DNA of 64,000 nt from UBA7672 sp965279205 (GTDB lineage Bacteria; Pseudomonadota; Alphaproteobacteria; Caulobacterales; Hyphomonadaceae), in assembly GCA_965279205.1 (NCBI GenBank), contig OZ257144.1, forward strand, positions 3,658,001 to 3,722,000, given 5' to 3'. Positions 8,801 to 18,076 of the stretch are shown piece by piece; position 1 is the first letter of the stretch; each line of letters opens with the position of its first letter. Under the pieces are notes generated by a model. It was given only the letters and a program-made list of their open reading frames with translations, searched no databases and was not told the DNA's origin. A program made the translations under genes and the position numbers.

Positions 8801-8999
8801 TTTCCATCACGCCCGGGCGCTTGGTCTCGGCCCGCGCCTTCAGCACGATGTCCCGCGCCGCGATGGCGACCGCGCGACGCTCGGTCGCATCCAGCGCGGG
8901 GTTGGCCAAGAGCTCAGCGAGCCTGCGCCCTTCATCCTCGAACTTGTTGAGGTCGAGCGTATCCGGACTGCGCAAAGCCGAGGTAATTTGCTTCGTCAT
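5874..8999 (-). CDS. putA: Bifunctional proline dehydrogenase / P5C dehydrogenase
   Basis: This 1041-aa enzyme oxidises proline to glutamate in two steps: an FAD proline dehydrogenase barrel in the N-terminal half (VKGAYWDSEVKRGQ and YAPVGAHQDLLPYLVRRLLE segments) and an NAD aldehyde dehydrogenase in the C-terminal half. The latter shows the IAETGGLN glutamate motif and the catalytic cysteine in GQRCSALR. It lacks the N-terminal ribbon-helix-helix DNA-binding domain of E. coli PutA (1320 aa) and the extra C-terminal region, so it is a minimalist PutA like that of Bradyrhizobium and should not repress its own gene. It acts at the inner face of the membrane, passing electrons to quinone. It is divergent from the GT4 gene. 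Confidence 0.95.
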   Translation of the reverse strand: MTKQITSALRSPDTLDLNKFEDEGRRLAELLANPALDATERRAVAIAARDIVLKARAETKRPGVMETFLEEFGLSNPEGLALMCLAEALLRVPDADTADALIAEKIATGDWADHRGKSDSLLVNASTWGLMLTGRIVRPPEDAEHDPAGFMGRMVRQAGEPVIRAAMMQAMRIMGGQFVMGRTIDEALKRGQRNVKKGEAASHSFDMLGEGARTMADAQRYFESYANAIGEVGKAKTGPSPETADGISVKLSALHPAYRAVQGERVHRELYPMVLELAKKAAKQNINFTLDAEEADRLALSLQLLERLTKEKDLGSWTGLGLAVQAYQKRAETVVGWLSDLARDSGRRLMVRLVKGAYWDSEVKRGQMDGQPDYPVFTTKQATDVSYLTCAKTLIEAGPSIYPQFATHNAHSLAAVEAMARRAGRSDYEFQRLHGMGGALYKAAGRERSVRIYAPVGAHQDLLPYLVRRLLENGANTSFVHSFLDEDVPAERIAADPYATLSAAPNRHPRIPPPPNIYGPSRVNSAGLDFSQKAARDRITAAVAAIDAAGPIAAGPIVAGSAITTSGEATRAPSDTKRTVGAVATASEADIDAAYASATAFQPAWNAVGGPKRADILEAMANAMEHDTDRLIAILAREGGKTLDDCIAEVREAVDFCRYYALEAETKFAGLEKLPGPAGETNGMEMMGRGVFVCISPWNFPLAIFTGQIAGALAAGNTVLAKPAEQTPLIAFEAVKLFHAAGLPVEALHLLTGDGKVGGRLTGDPRCGGVAFTGSTEVARTINRQLAAKDGPIAPLIAETGGLNALFCDTTALKEQVVDDVVMSAFRSAGQRCSALRVLFLPHETADDIVEMLKGAMEVLVIGDPADPATDVGPIIDAEARGLLDAHLARMKSAVKVWQRDMGALKDKGTFFGPAILELSSLDQIDREVFGPVLHVVRYDPDDISDVGAALSAKGYGLTLGIHSRLEGFAEKVKASVRAGNVYINRSIIGAVVGVQPFGGMGLSGTGPKAGGPHYVARFATERTVTNNIAAQGGDPTLLNL

Positions 9000-9142
9000 G
9001 TGAGACCTGACCCTTGGTCAATTCGCCGGGCGCGGCGGGCCGAAACGAGCCCTGCGCCTTATTCTGACCGAACCATGGACGTAACCCGTCCCCGCCCGCT
9101 ATCAAACGCCCGCCAGATCGGCAAAAGGAATCGCGCCCCGCA

Positions 9143-10291
9143 ATGCGCATCATGCTTGTAACCGATGCGTGGGACCCGCAGGTCAACGGCGTGGTGCGCA
9201 CGATGAAGCGCGTCATCACCGAATGCGAGGAGATGGGCCACACCTGGGACATCGTCTCCCCCAACGGCTTCAAGACGATCCCGCTGCCGACCTATTCGGA
9301 AATCCGCCTCGCTTTCGGGGCCAAGAAGATCATCGAGGAACGCTTCCTCGAATTCGAACCCGACGCGGTCCATATCGCAACCGAAGGCCCCTTGGGCTGG
9401 GCCGCCCGCGCAGTCTGCCTGCGCCACAAGTTTCCCTACACGACCAGCTACCACACCCGCTTCCCGGAATATGTCGCGGCGCGTTTCTGGTTCCTGCCCA
9501 CCTGGATGGGCTACATGTACGTGCGCGAGTTCCACAAATACTCCGGCCGCGTCATGGTCGCGACGCCGTCCATGCGCGACGAGCTGGACGCACACGGCTT
9601 CAAGAACATCACGGCCTGGTCGCGCGGCGTCGACACCGACCTCTTCCATCCCTCGAAACGCCGCGACGATCGCGGCCCGTTCAAGGGCATGAAGACGCCG
9701 ATCTGGCTCAATGTCGGCCGCATCGCGGTCGAGAAGAACATCGCCACCTTCCTCGAAACACCGCTGGAAGGCACCAAGATCATCGTCGGCGACGGGCCTC
9801 AGCTCGAAACGCTTCGAGACAAGCACAAGGACGCGCACTTCCTCGGCGTGAAGCAGGGCGAGGAGCTCGCCGAGTGCTTTGCCAATGCCGATGTCTTCGT
9901 CTTCCCCAGCCTCACCGACACGTTCGGCCTTGTCATTCTCGAAGCCATGGCCGCCGGCACGCCTGTCGCTGGCTTCAAGGCGCCTGGACCCCGCGACCTG
10001 ATCCCGGGCTCGAAGGCCGGCGCAGTCGATGACGATCTGGCCGTCGCCTGCATGGAAGCGCTGAAGTGCTCGCGTGAGGATTCGCGCGCCTATGCCGAGA
10101 CCTATTCCTGGCGGGCCTGCGCCGAGCAGTTCATCAACAATCTCGAACCCCTGCCCGTGCCGGAACGCCGCCGCTTCTGGAAACGCCTCGCCCGCCTGCG
10201 CCACGCCCTCCGCATCCGCCGCCGCAAGCCCAAGCCGGCCGAAACAACGGAGACCGCGACCCAGGCTCCCGCCGCGAACAAGACAGACTGA
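9143..10291 (+). CDS. GT4-family glycosyltransferase
   Basis: The 382-aa product has the GT-B fold layout of family GT4. The N-terminal domain has VTDAWDPQVNGVVRT for acceptor binding, and the C-terminal domain has LNVGRIAVEKNI, VGDGPQ and the EX7E-type segment FPSLTDTFGLVILEAMAAGTPV that binds the sugar nucleotide. Closest in character are GDP-mannose- or UDP-sugar-dependent transferases of the MgtA/SqdX type that make glycolipids at the cytoplasmic membrane face. Donor and acceptor cannot be told from sequence. The C-terminal 40 residues are Arg/Lys-rich then Thr/Ala-rich, and may bind membrane phospholipid. Confidence 0.85.
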   Translation: MRIMLVTDAWDPQVNGVVRTMKRVITECEEMGHTWDIVSPNGFKTIPLPTYSEIRLAFGAKKIIEERFLEFEPDAVHIATEGPLGWAARAVCLRHKFPYTTSYHTRFPEYVAARFWFLPTWMGYMYVREFHKYSGRVMVATPSMRDELDAHGFKNITAWSRGVDTDLFHPSKRRDDRGPFKGMKTPIWLNVGRIAVEKNIATFLETPLEGTKIIVGDGPQLETLRDKHKDAHFLGVKQGEELAECFANADVFVFPSLTDTFGLVILEAMAAGTPVAGFKAPGPRDLIPGSKAGAVDDDLAVACMEALKCSREDSRAYAETYSWRACAEQFINNLEPLPVPERRRFWKRLARLRHALRIRRRKPKPAETTETATQAPAANKTD

Positions 10292-10493
10292 AACGCAACC
10301 TGCCGAAGCGGATTGGCGTTGAATCGCCATGACCCAGCAGGTTTACCAAACCGGCACACCCTTTGTCCCGGCCTGTCCTCCGGCCAGGCGCAAAGGCCCC
10401 TACCTGTCCATCCAGACGCAGTCCTTCGCTGCGGGCACGATATTTGCGCCTTCCCGGCCAGGATCCGCTCAACCCGGATCCGCCAGGAACCGC

Positions 10494-10832
10494 ATGATCA
10501 CCAAGATCGCCCTCGCCGCAGCGGCCCTCGTCGCCATGGCCCCGGCCGCCATCACCCTCCTCTGGCCGCAAGAAGCGGGGACCGGCGCGGTCGTCCGCGC
10601 CGTCGAACTGCACGGCCCCATCGCCAGCTTCACCCAGTCGACCGACAAGGTTCAGGTCCGCCTGGTCCCCGCCGCTACAGATGCCGAGCGCAACGCTCGC
10701 TCACACGTGACCATCCGCGACGAACACGGCGATGAACTCTCGATCCCGCTGAAGCACGGCCAAACCTGGATCAGCGCCGACCTTCCGGCCGCGCTGATCG
10801 ACGCAAAGACCCTCGACGTCAGCGTCGACTAG
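10494..10832 (+). CDS. Small exported or membrane-anchored hypothetical protein
   Basis: The start at 10494 follows CAGGAA and begins a hydrophobic N-terminal helix (MITKIALAAAALVAMAPAAI) that is a signal peptide or anchor. The remaining 85 or so residues look beta-rich, with alternating polar and hydrophobic residues (IASFTQSTDKVQVRLVPA, HVTIRDEHGDELSIPL), and end at DVSVD. No known domain is recognised. It lies 200 bp after the GT4 gene and converges on the M16 peptidase gene with 12 bp between stops. Confidence 0.6.
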   Translation: MITKIALAAAALVAMAPAAITLLWPQEAGTGAVVRAVELHGPIASFTQSTDKVQVRLVPAATDAERNARSHVTIRDEHGDELSIPLKHGQTWISADLPAALIDAKTLDVSVD

Positions 10833-10844
10833 CAACGCCCGGAA

Positions 10845-13670
10845 CTAGTCCACGGCATCGCCGCTGGCGTTCACGATGTGCAGCTCGCCGAGGTTGAGCT
10901 CGCGTACGCCCTTCTCGATCTTTGCGCGGTCACCGACGATCACCCAGACATGATTCTGGTCCGGGATCAGCTTCTTCGCCATTGCCTCGACCTCGGCCGG
11001 GGTCACCGTCCGGTAGGTCGCTGCGTACTTGGCCCAGTAGTCCGCCGGCAGGTTGAACTGGTAGATATCCATCAGCGATCCCAGCACCGCACCGGAAGTC
11101 TCCCACCGGCTCGACATGCCGAGCAGCGTGTTGGTTCTCGCCGTCTCAAGCTCTGCCGCCGAGGGCGGACGTCTGCCGACCACGTCAGTCAGCTCCTTCC
11201 GCAGTTCAACAAGTGCGCCCTTCGTCTGGTCGGTCTGCACCGGCGCCGACACGATGAAGGTCCGCGGTCCCCGGCCACCGCTCACGCTCGAGCGCGCGCC
11301 GTATGACCAGCCCTTGTCCTCGCGCAGGTTCATGTTGACCCGGCTGACGAAGTTGCCGCCGAAGAGCGCATTGAACGCCGATACTCGCGTGTCTTCCGCT
11401 GGATTGCGCGGGGCCTGTGTCGAGCCGATCAGAATGACGGACTGCGCCGAATCCGGGCGGTCAACCAGGTAGACGGTCGGCTTCGAAGGCCGCGATCCGT
11501 TGGCGACCGGTTGACGCTTGTTGGGTGCATTGCCCCAGCCGCGTAGCGCAGCTTCCAGCTTGGGCGTGATATCCGCCAGTGTGGTATCGCCGACAACAAA
11601 GAGCGTAGCGTTGTTCGGGCCATACCATTGCTTGTGGAACGCCGCCGCATCGGCGCGCGTCAAGGACGAGATGTCTTGCGGCAGGACCAGCCGGCCATAG
11701 GGATGCTGCCCGCCCCACAGCACTTTCGACATGACACGCTGGCCGATCGAGTTCGGATCGCGCAGCTGCGCCTGCAGGCCCTGAACTGTCTGCGCCTGGA
11801 TGCGTTTGAAATCCGCTTCCGTGAAAGCCGGGTTCCGGATCACATCCGCCCAGATCGTCATCACCTGATCGAGCGTCGGCGTAAGCGCAGAGAACTCGAC
11901 GGTCGACTGTTCGCCGCCGCCTCCGGTTCCAAGATAGGCCCCGAGCCGATCGAGTTCGTCCGCGATCTGCAGCGCCGACCGCGTGGTCGTGCCCTCGTCC
12001 AGCAGATTGGCGGTCATGCCGCTCAGGCCGTTCTTGATCGTCGACAGGTCGGCCGGATAGCCGCTGTCGATCATCATCGAGACATTAACCAGCGGCGCAT
12101 CATGCCGCTCGACCAGCATCACCTTCATACCGTTCGACAGCGTGGCGGTCTGGAACGCGGGGAAAGTCGCATCCGCAACCGAGCCCGGCGCAGGCACTTT
12201 CGACCGGTCGACGCTCTGGCCCGAAGCCGCCGGATCGCCGAACGGCAACACGGTCAGAGTGTACGAGCCGCGCGTCAGCCACTTGCGAGCTGTCGCCTGC
12301 ACGGTGGCAGGCGTCGCGGCTTCAAGGCGCTTGATCGAATCCTTCCATGCGCCGGGATTTCCGTCAGTCATCTCAGATTGCGCCAGCTGTGCCGACTTGC
12401 TCGACGTGCTCTCCAGGCCCTGGATCACGCCAGAAACGGTCTGCACGATGTTCTTGTCGATTTCCGCCTGCGTCGGTCCGTTCTGGATCAGCCGGTTCAC
12501 CTCTTCATTGATCACTGCTTCGATATGCTTGAGATCGGCATCGGGCTTGGCGGTCACGATAACGCGGAACTGGCCCGCGATTTCGCTCTGCGGGTTGCCG
12601 ACGACGACGCTGGTCGCCACCTGTTCGTCATAGACCAGCCGCTTGGTGAGCCGGGCGTTCTTGTCGCCGCCGAGAGCGGCCGCGGCGTGATCCAGCTGCT
12701 CGCCATCGGGATTGCCGAGTTCCGGCACGTTCCACGTCACATAGACGCGCGGCTGGGCCACGCGGTCGTACATGATCTCGCGCTGGTTATCGGCAAGCGC
12801 AGGCACCCATGACTTGGGCTGGGAGGGCGGCGGGCCGGGTGGGATCTCGCCGAAGAATTTCTCGACCCTGGCCTTCGCCTCTTCCGGCTTGATGTCGCCC
12901 GCCAGCACAAGGATGGCGTTCGAGGGGCCGTACCAGGTCTTGAACCAGTCCTGCACGTCCGCCATTTTCGCGGCGTTGAGATCAGCCATCGAACCGATAA
13001 CGGTGTGGCCGTACGGATGCTCTTCCGGATAGGTCGCGGCGACAGTGTGGTTGTTCACCTGGCCATAAGGCTGGTTCTCGCCCTGCCGCTTCTCGTTCTG
13101 GACAACGCCGCGCTGCTCATCGAGCCGCTTCTGGTCGACGGCGCCGAGCAGATAGCCCATGCGATCGGATTCCAGCCACAGGATCGTGTCGAGCGCCGCC
13201 TTAGGCACGGTTTGGTAGTAGTTGGTACGGTCGGTGTTGGTCGAACCATTCTGGTTGGTCGCACCGATCTTCTGCGTCGCCTTGAAGAAGTCGTCGTTGA
13301 AATGCTGCGAGCCGTTGAACATCAGGTGTTCGAACAGATGCGCGAAGCCCGACCGTCCCTTGGGCTCGTTCTTCGATCCGACGTGATAGACAAGATGCAG
13401 TGTCACCGTCGGCGTCTTCGTGTCCTCATGCACGATCAGCGTGAGGCCGTTCTTGAGGACGTACTTGGTGTAGGGGATGTCGTAGTTCATTGCCGAGATC
13501 TTCGCGACGACCGGATCGCGTGCCGGCGCCGCAGCCGCGGCCGGCTGCGCGGCCGGGATCATCGGCGCCGCATAGGTCTGCGACACTGGCCCATCCATCG
13601 CGCACGACGCTGTCGCCAACACCGCAGCCAGCACGCCGCCAACTCCGAACATGATTTTCGTTCTGGACAT
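10845..13670 (-). CDS. Exported M16 family zinc metallopeptidase (two-domain)
   Basis: The start at 13670 is chosen because it begins a signal sequence (SRTKIMFGVGGVLAAVLATA) with Cys as a possible lipoprotein acylation site; the longer frame to 13784 has none. The 941-aa product has two tandem M16 repeats. The first carries the inverted zinc motif HLFEH (His111, Glu114, His115), while the second lacks it, as in pitrilysin-like fused M16 enzymes. Such proteins are periplasmic or surface endopeptidases for oligopeptides. The mature N-terminus has a Pro/Ala-rich linker. The gene stands alone on the minus strand. Confidence 0.9.
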   Translation of the reverse strand: MSRTKIMFGVGGVLAAVLATASCAMDGPVSQTYAAPMIPAAQPAAAAAPARDPVVAKISAMNYDIPYTKYVLKNGLTLIVHEDTKTPTVTLHLVYHVGSKNEPKGRSGFAHLFEHLMFNGSQHFNDDFFKATQKIGATNQNGSTNTDRTNYYQTVPKAALDTILWLESDRMGYLLGAVDQKRLDEQRGVVQNEKRQGENQPYGQVNNHTVAATYPEEHPYGHTVIGSMADLNAAKMADVQDWFKTWYGPSNAILVLAGDIKPEEAKARVEKFFGEIPPGPPPSQPKSWVPALADNQREIMYDRVAQPRVYVTWNVPELGNPDGEQLDHAAAALGGDKNARLTKRLVYDEQVATSVVVGNPQSEIAGQFRVIVTAKPDADLKHIEAVINEEVNRLIQNGPTQAEIDKNIVQTVSGVIQGLESTSSKSAQLAQSEMTDGNPGAWKDSIKRLEAATPATVQATARKWLTRGSYTLTVLPFGDPAASGQSVDRSKVPAPGSVADATFPAFQTATLSNGMKVMLVERHDAPLVNVSMMIDSGYPADLSTIKNGLSGMTANLLDEGTTTRSALQIADELDRLGAYLGTGGGGEQSTVEFSALTPTLDQVMTIWADVIRNPAFTEADFKRIQAQTVQGLQAQLRDPNSIGQRVMSKVLWGGQHPYGRLVLPQDISSLTRADAAAFHKQWYGPNNATLFVVGDTTLADITPKLEAALRGWGNAPNKRQPVANGSRPSKPTVYLVDRPDSAQSVILIGSTQAPRNPAEDTRVSAFNALFGGNFVSRVNMNLREDKGWSYGARSSVSGGRGPRTFIVSAPVQTDQTKGALVELRKELTDVVGRRPPSAAELETARTNTLLGMSSRWETSGAVLGSLMDIYQFNLPADYWAKYAATYRTVTPAEVEAMAKKLIPDQNHVWVIVGDRAKIEKGVRELNLGELHIVNASGDAVD

Positions 13671-13839
13671 CTCGCACCCATTGTCATGGCGCGCCCGTGC
13701 CGGGCCGCGCTCTGTTTTCGCCGGTACGACAAGCGGAGGATGCGACCCCTGCCGCCCCCTTGCCTCGCGGTCACCTGAGATCACTCTAGGCAGACCATAT
13801 CGAGAAGCAATAAGATTCGAATATCAGAAGGCGAGGACT

Positions 13840-14391
13840 CTAGTCCTTCGGCCCGTAGATTTTCCCACCGCGCTCTGCGTAGAGGCGCAGCACGGCGGCT
13901 GCGTCCGTGCGCAACAATCCATCCTCGAAGCGCACGCCGCGCTCCGCCATCTCGGCGCGCAGTTGCGCAGTGCCAGCGCCTTCACTGAATCCCACGGCTT
14001 CTGCGTCGTCCTTGTTGGCGCCGGAGACGATCCGCCGGATCTCCGCCCAGTGCGAGGCGCCCAGGCACATGATGCAGGGCTCGCATGAGGCAAACATCGT
14101 CACACCACCGGGCTCGGCCAGCCGCCTGCTCGCCAGCGAGATCGCAACCGTCTCGGCATGCAATACGGGATTGCCGCTTGAGGGCACGAGATTGACGCCG
14201 AACGCGATGACCTCGCCGCTTGCCTCGTGCCGGATCACCGCTCCGAACGGACCGCCATGACCGTGCAGGATGTTCTCGCGAGCGATATCGATCGCAAAGC
14301 GCATGCATGCTTCGTCAGCCGCTGGCGCCGGCGGCGGCGTCATTTCCGCGAGCCAGTCCGGAAGCCTGATCGCGGCCAAGCTTGATGTCAT
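13840..14391 (-). CDS. Cytidine/deoxycytidylate-family nucleoside deaminase
   Basis: The 183-aa protein has the zinc-dependent deaminase signature HAE (His78-Glu80) and PCxxC (Cys106, Cys109). Overall layout (HGHGGPFGAV, GNPVLHAETVA, MFASCEPCIMCLGA) is that of the GuaD/TadA-like group. Guanine deaminase is the most likely activity, but a tRNA adenosine or other base deaminase cannot be excluded. It is cytoplasmic. It lies between the S9 and M16 peptidase genes, 52 bp after the S9 stop, so co-transcription with the S9 gene is possible. Confidence 0.82.
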   Translation of the reverse strand: MTSSLAAIRLPDWLAEMTPPPAPAADEACMRFAIDIARENILHGHGGPFGAVIRHEASGEVIAFGVNLVPSSGNPVLHAETVAISLASRRLAEPGGVTMFASCEPCIMCLGASHWAEIRRIVSGANKDDAEAVGFSEGAGTAQLRAEMAERGVRFEDGLLRTDAAAVLRLYAERGGKIYGPKD

Positions 14392-14443
14392 TGCTGTCTC
14401 CGCCTGCGCGGAACCTTATCAAGCGCGAATGCGAATGCTGCAA

Positions 14444-16414
14444 CTAGTTGAGATGCTGCTTCAGGAAGGCTGCCGTCTCCTGGTAAAGCGTCAACCTGTC
14501 CTTCTTCTCCCAGTTCGCCCAGTAATGGTCGGCCTTGGGCAGGCGCACCAGTTTTGACAACCTACCTGCCGCCTTCAGCGCGTCGTGCATGGCCATGGAC
14601 TGGCGCACCTTCACGGTTGCGTCGTCGTCGCCATGGATCAGCAGCACCGGCGCCGTCACCTTGCCGACCAGGCTGCGCGGAGACACGGCAGCCAGCGCCG
14701 GGCCATCCGTGTCGAGATCACCAACGGACCCGCGCCAGTAATAGAAGGCGTTCGAGTTCGACCCGTTCTCGGTTTTCTCGGTTCGCAGCAGTTCGCCAAG
14801 GTCCGAAACACCCGCAATCGACACAGCGCATTTGTACAGATCCGGCGTCAGCGTCACGCCTGCCAGCGCGACATAGCCGCCGTAGGATGCGCCGACGATG
14901 CAGACCCGCTTCGGGTCAGCGACGCCAGCATCGGCCATGTGCTTGACGGCGTCGGTGACATCATCCTGCATTCGCTTGCCCCACTGGCCGCGGCCCGCAT
15001 CCGCGAACGTTTCCCCGAAACCGCCTGATCCCCGGAAGTTCGGCTGCACCACGACATAGCCCTGGGCGGCCAGAAACTGGGCGAAGGAATCGAAGCCATA
15101 GTGGTCGCGCGATTCCGGTCCGCCGTGCGGCATCACCACCAAGGGTCTTGGCCCGGCGCCGGGCTTTGCCGTCACATAGGCCCAGAGTTTTGTTCCATCG
15201 CGCGACGCGTAGGAGACCACTTCGGTGGGGGACAACTTCTGGGTCGCGGCCAAAGGAATGATCTCGACCAGCTTGTCCATCTGAACCGAAGAGCGGTCGA
15301 AGACATAGTAGGCGATGCCCTGCGCAGGGCCATCGACCCGCAAAAGCCATTTCATCGTGTCGGCGGACATGTTCACGAGCTGGACGGTCGCCTGCCCCTC
15401 GAAGAACTGGTCGAGAGCGTTGACGTATTTCTGTAGCTTCGCGTCGACTGTCTTGCATGCAAGGCGTGCCGCAAACTCGCATGTTGCCATGAGCTGGCGC
15501 GTGACTGGGTTGATCCACGGATCGGCTGCATCGGCCTCGGCGCCGCGCGACAGCGGTTCGCCGAACTCGCCGGTTGCCGTGTCGTATAGAAACAATCCGG
15601 CCCGATCATTTCCCGGGCGTCGGGCCAGCATGTAGACCTGACCGGGTCCTGGACCAGCCCCAAGCACTGCAAAGTCGTCGATGTCAGCGGAGGTCGAGCG
15701 GCGGATCTCGCCGGCCGCCACCCACTCCTGAGCCCCGGATGCGCGCCGGAACAGGCGCGTGACGTTCGGGTGCGAGTCGAGACGCAGCACCGGATAACCA
15801 GTTCCATCGGTCGCGTAGGTCCAGGTCTGCCAGTTGCCGTCCGCGACCCGCTCGACCTTGCCGGTCCCGACATCTGCTTTCCACGCGCCGATGCCCGACG
15901 TGTCGATCGCCCGGATCATCACGTGAGCGGGGTCTGCGGCGAGTTCATCCAGCAACCGCGTCGAACCAAGACCGCCTGCCAGCTCCGATATCTGGCCCTG
16001 GAACATCTGGACGGCGTTCGTCCCGTCCGGCGCCAGGGCAAATACGCGCGAAACCCGATAGGTCTGGTCAGAATTCTTCAGCACGTTCCCGGTCGATGCC
16101 CGGCCAGCCTGGACGACTTCCGCCGTCGCGCCGATGATCAGGCGACCGTCACCTTTCCAGCGCACCCAGTCGAGATAGAAGTTCTGGTGCGGCTTTACTG
16201 TCTGGATCGCGCGCGCCTGGTTGCTGGCGAGGTTCACGACGATCAGCTGCTGGCTCTCGTCGGTGCGACGGATGAACGCAACCTCGCCGCCGCCGGGCGA
16301 TATCTGACCTGAGAAGACTGAGTCCGTCTCTACGAAACCGGCGGCGTCCTGCGCCGACGCCGCGCCAGCGCCGAGCCCGGCCAGCGTCACCGCGACCATG
16401 ATTGTCCGAAGCAT
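14444..16414 (-). CDS. Exported S9 family prolyl oligopeptidase-type peptidase
   Basis: The 656-aa product begins with a typical signal peptide (MLRTIMVAVTLAGLGAGAASA) after a GGGGACAGG SD. Residues 30-400 form a beta-propeller-like region, followed by an alpha/beta hydrolase domain. The catalytic triad is Ser510 in GASYGGY, Asp598 in HGDDDATV, and His630 in KADHYW. Members cleave short peptides, often after proline or as acylaminoacyl peptidases; here the action would be periplasmic. The upstream 420-bp gap holds its promoter and that of the divergent decarboxylase. Confidence 0.9.
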   Translation of the reverse strand: MLRTIMVAVTLAGLGAGAASAQDAAGFVETDSVFSGQISPGGGEVAFIRRTDESQQLIVVNLASNQARAIQTVKPHQNFYLDWVRWKGDGRLIIGATAEVVQAGRASTGNVLKNSDQTYRVSRVFALAPDGTNAVQMFQGQISELAGGLGSTRLLDELAADPAHVMIRAIDTSGIGAWKADVGTGKVERVADGNWQTWTYATDGTGYPVLRLDSHPNVTRLFRRASGAQEWVAAGEIRRSTSADIDDFAVLGAGPGPGQVYMLARRPGNDRAGLFLYDTATGEFGEPLSRGAEADAADPWINPVTRQLMATCEFAARLACKTVDAKLQKYVNALDQFFEGQATVQLVNMSADTMKWLLRVDGPAQGIAYYVFDRSSVQMDKLVEIIPLAATQKLSPTEVVSYASRDGTKLWAYVTAKPGAGPRPLVVMPHGGPESRDHYGFDSFAQFLAAQGYVVVQPNFRGSGGFGETFADAGRGQWGKRMQDDVTDAVKHMADAGVADPKRVCIVGASYGGYVALAGVTLTPDLYKCAVSIAGVSDLGELLRTEKTENGSNSNAFYYWRGSVGDLDTDGPALAAVSPRSLVGKVTAPVLLIHGDDDATVKVRQSMAMHDALKAAGRLSKLVRLPKADHYWANWEKKDRLTLYQETAAFLKQHLN

Positions 16415-16635
16415 CCTGTCCCCCGATCAGATCCGAAACTCTCGCAATTTCTGGACTTGGGGGCAACGCCAGCGATGCAGGCCGGCTGTGAATCGGGCGG
16501 TGGGAAACCGAATCATCTGGCTCCGATTCCGCCTCGGCGCGGCCCGCGAAAGCGGCGCTGACGCGCGTGACATCTACTAATGGAAGCGATTTCTGAACAA
16601 TTGTTGGCAACCCACTGAGCCGCCGCAAGATTTTA

Positions 16636-16664
16636 TTTACATCGACTCGGCTATTCCCTATATC
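16636..16664 (+). promoter_or_regulatory. Candidate promoter for the decarboxylase transcript
   Basis: TTTACA (16636-16641) and TATATC (16659-16664) are spaced by exactly 17 bp. Transcription would start near 16671, giving a leader of about 165 nt to the TTG start of the decarboxylase. Bases 16415-16635 hold nothing else I can support. Confidence 0.45.
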
Positions 16665-16670
16665 CATCGC

Positions 16671-16834
16671 GCCGGCGGACATCGGCTCGAGGCTCTGCGC
16701 CTTGATTCCACGTGGCGTCTGACACCTGACTTTGTGGTTCGGATGACGTGTGCGGGTTGAGAGGCAGACTTAACGAGTCAAAGATCCGTACTAACGCCGG
16801 ATTGGGTTCAACAACTAACAGGGGTGTACGTGAA
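16671..16834 (+). promoter_or_regulatory. Long 5' leader of the ornithine/lysine decarboxylase gene
   Basis: Downstream of the candidate promoter lies a leader of about 165 nt with local pairing, for example CGCC...GGCG around the palindrome CCACGTGG near 16708-16715. Alphaproteobacterial ornithine decarboxylase genes often carry the conserved speF leader RNA, and position and length fit. I cannot verify the covariance model by eye, so assignment to that family is inference. Confidence 0.35.
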
Positions 16835-18058
16835 TTGCTCACGTTTCATACGCCCCTGGACCTGGTCCGGGAAAGACTCCCAGAGCTGCCTGTCGCATGC
16901 GTGCGACCGGAGCGGGTGTCGATAGCGGCCAATTGGTTCAGGGATAACTTTCCAGGCGAAGTCCTCTACGCAGTAAAGGCGAACCCTTCGCCGTGGGCGC
17001 TCGACGCCTGCTACGCTGCCGGCCTTCGCTGGTTCGATGTCGCTTCCGAAGCTGAGATCCAGCTCGTCTCGTCGCGCTATGCCGACGCGAAGATGGCGTT
17101 CATGCACCCGGTGAAGTCGCGCAAGGCTATCGAGCGCGCCTACTTCGAGCATGGCGTGCGTGTCTTCTCGCTCGACTGCGAAGCCGAGCTGGAAAAGATC
17201 GTCGCCGCCACGCAGCGCGCCGACGACCTCACGCTTGTGGTGCGGCTTGCTGTCAACAACGCAGACGCGGTCTACGCCCTGTCGAACAAGTTCGGCGTTT
17301 CGGAAGAAGCCGCTCCGTCCCTTCTCCGGAAGGCGCGCGGGTTTGCGGACAATCTCGGCGTCAGCTTCCACGTCGGCAGCCAGTGCATGAGCCCGTCCGC
17401 CTTCCGTGACGCGATGGATCTCGCCTCGCACATCATCCGCGAAGCCGGCGTCATCGTTGACGTCGTCGATGTCGGCGGCGGCTTCCCCTCGGCCTATCCG
17501 GGCATGACGCCTCCGGACCTTGAACTCTACGTCAAGGTCATCAAGGAGATGTTCGAGGGCATGCCCGTCGCCATGAACGCTAAGCTGTGGTGCGAGCCCG
17601 GCCGCGCGATGGTCGCCGAGTCGACTTCAATCCTCGCCCGCGTCGAGCTGGTGAAGGACGGCGCCTTGCACATCAACGATGGCAGTTACGGCAACCTGTT
17701 CGACGCCGCCCACTGCAAGTGGCCCTTCCCCGTGAAGGCCCACCGCGCGGATGGTTCGTTCGAAGGCGGCGAGCAGACGTTCAAGCTCTACGGTCCCACC
17801 TGCGACTCGATGGACGCGATGGAAGGTCCCTTCACCCTCCCCGCTGACATCCGCGAGGGCGACTACATCGAGTTCGGCATGCTCGGCGCCTATGGCGTCG
17901 CCATGCAGACCCGGTTCAACGGCTTCGGCGACACGGACACCATCCATGTCGAAGACCAGCCCTGGACCTCGATGTACGCAGTGGTCGAGAAGCGCGCCGC
18001 TTCGGCAGCGCGCCGTCCCGGTCGCAAATCGCCGCGTCGCCTGAAGGTCGTCAGGTAA
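16835..18058 (+). CDS. PLP-dependent ornithine/lysine decarboxylase (fold III)
   Basis: The enzyme decarboxylates ornithine (and perhaps lysine) to putrescine or cadaverine. PLP-binding Lys48 lies in YAVKANP, the phosphate-binding glycine run is VGGGFPS, and the active-site cysteine is in GPTCDSMD. The 407-aa length is that of bacterial/eukaryotic-type ODC. The TTG at 16835 is preferred because AGGGG lies 10 nt upstream and the family's N-terminus begins here (LTFHTPLDLV); an in-frame ATG at 16748 is the alternative and adds 29 residues. The C-terminus is basic (RRPGRKSPRRLKVVR). It is followed by a strong terminator and then a DHS-family gene, forming a polyamine pair. Confidence 0.85.
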   Translation: MLTFHTPLDLVRERLPELPVACVRPERVSIAANWFRDNFPGEVLYAVKANPSPWALDACYAAGLRWFDVASEAEIQLVSSRYADAKMAFMHPVKSRKAIERAYFEHGVRVFSLDCEAELEKIVAATQRADDLTLVVRLAVNNADAVYALSNKFGVSEEAAPSLLRKARGFADNLGVSFHVGSQCMSPSAFRDAMDLASHIIREAGVIVDVVDVGGGFPSAYPGMTPPDLELYVKVIKEMFEGMPVAMNAKLWCEPGRAMVAESTSILARVELVKDGALHINDGSYGNLFDAAHCKWPFPVKAHRADGSFEGGEQTFKLYGPTCDSMDAMEGPFTLPADIREGDYIEFGMLGAYGVAMQTRFNGFGDTDTIHVEDQPWTSMYAVVEKRAASAARRPGRKSPRRLKVVR

Positions 18059-18076
18059 CACAACCGTCACAAAACG

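Noticed and set aside
5958..9161. A 1067-codon open frame on the + strand opposite putA
   Set aside because: Its product is Arg/Gln-rich with no recognisable domain, and the minus strand encodes a clear PutA. High GC keeps antisense frames open.
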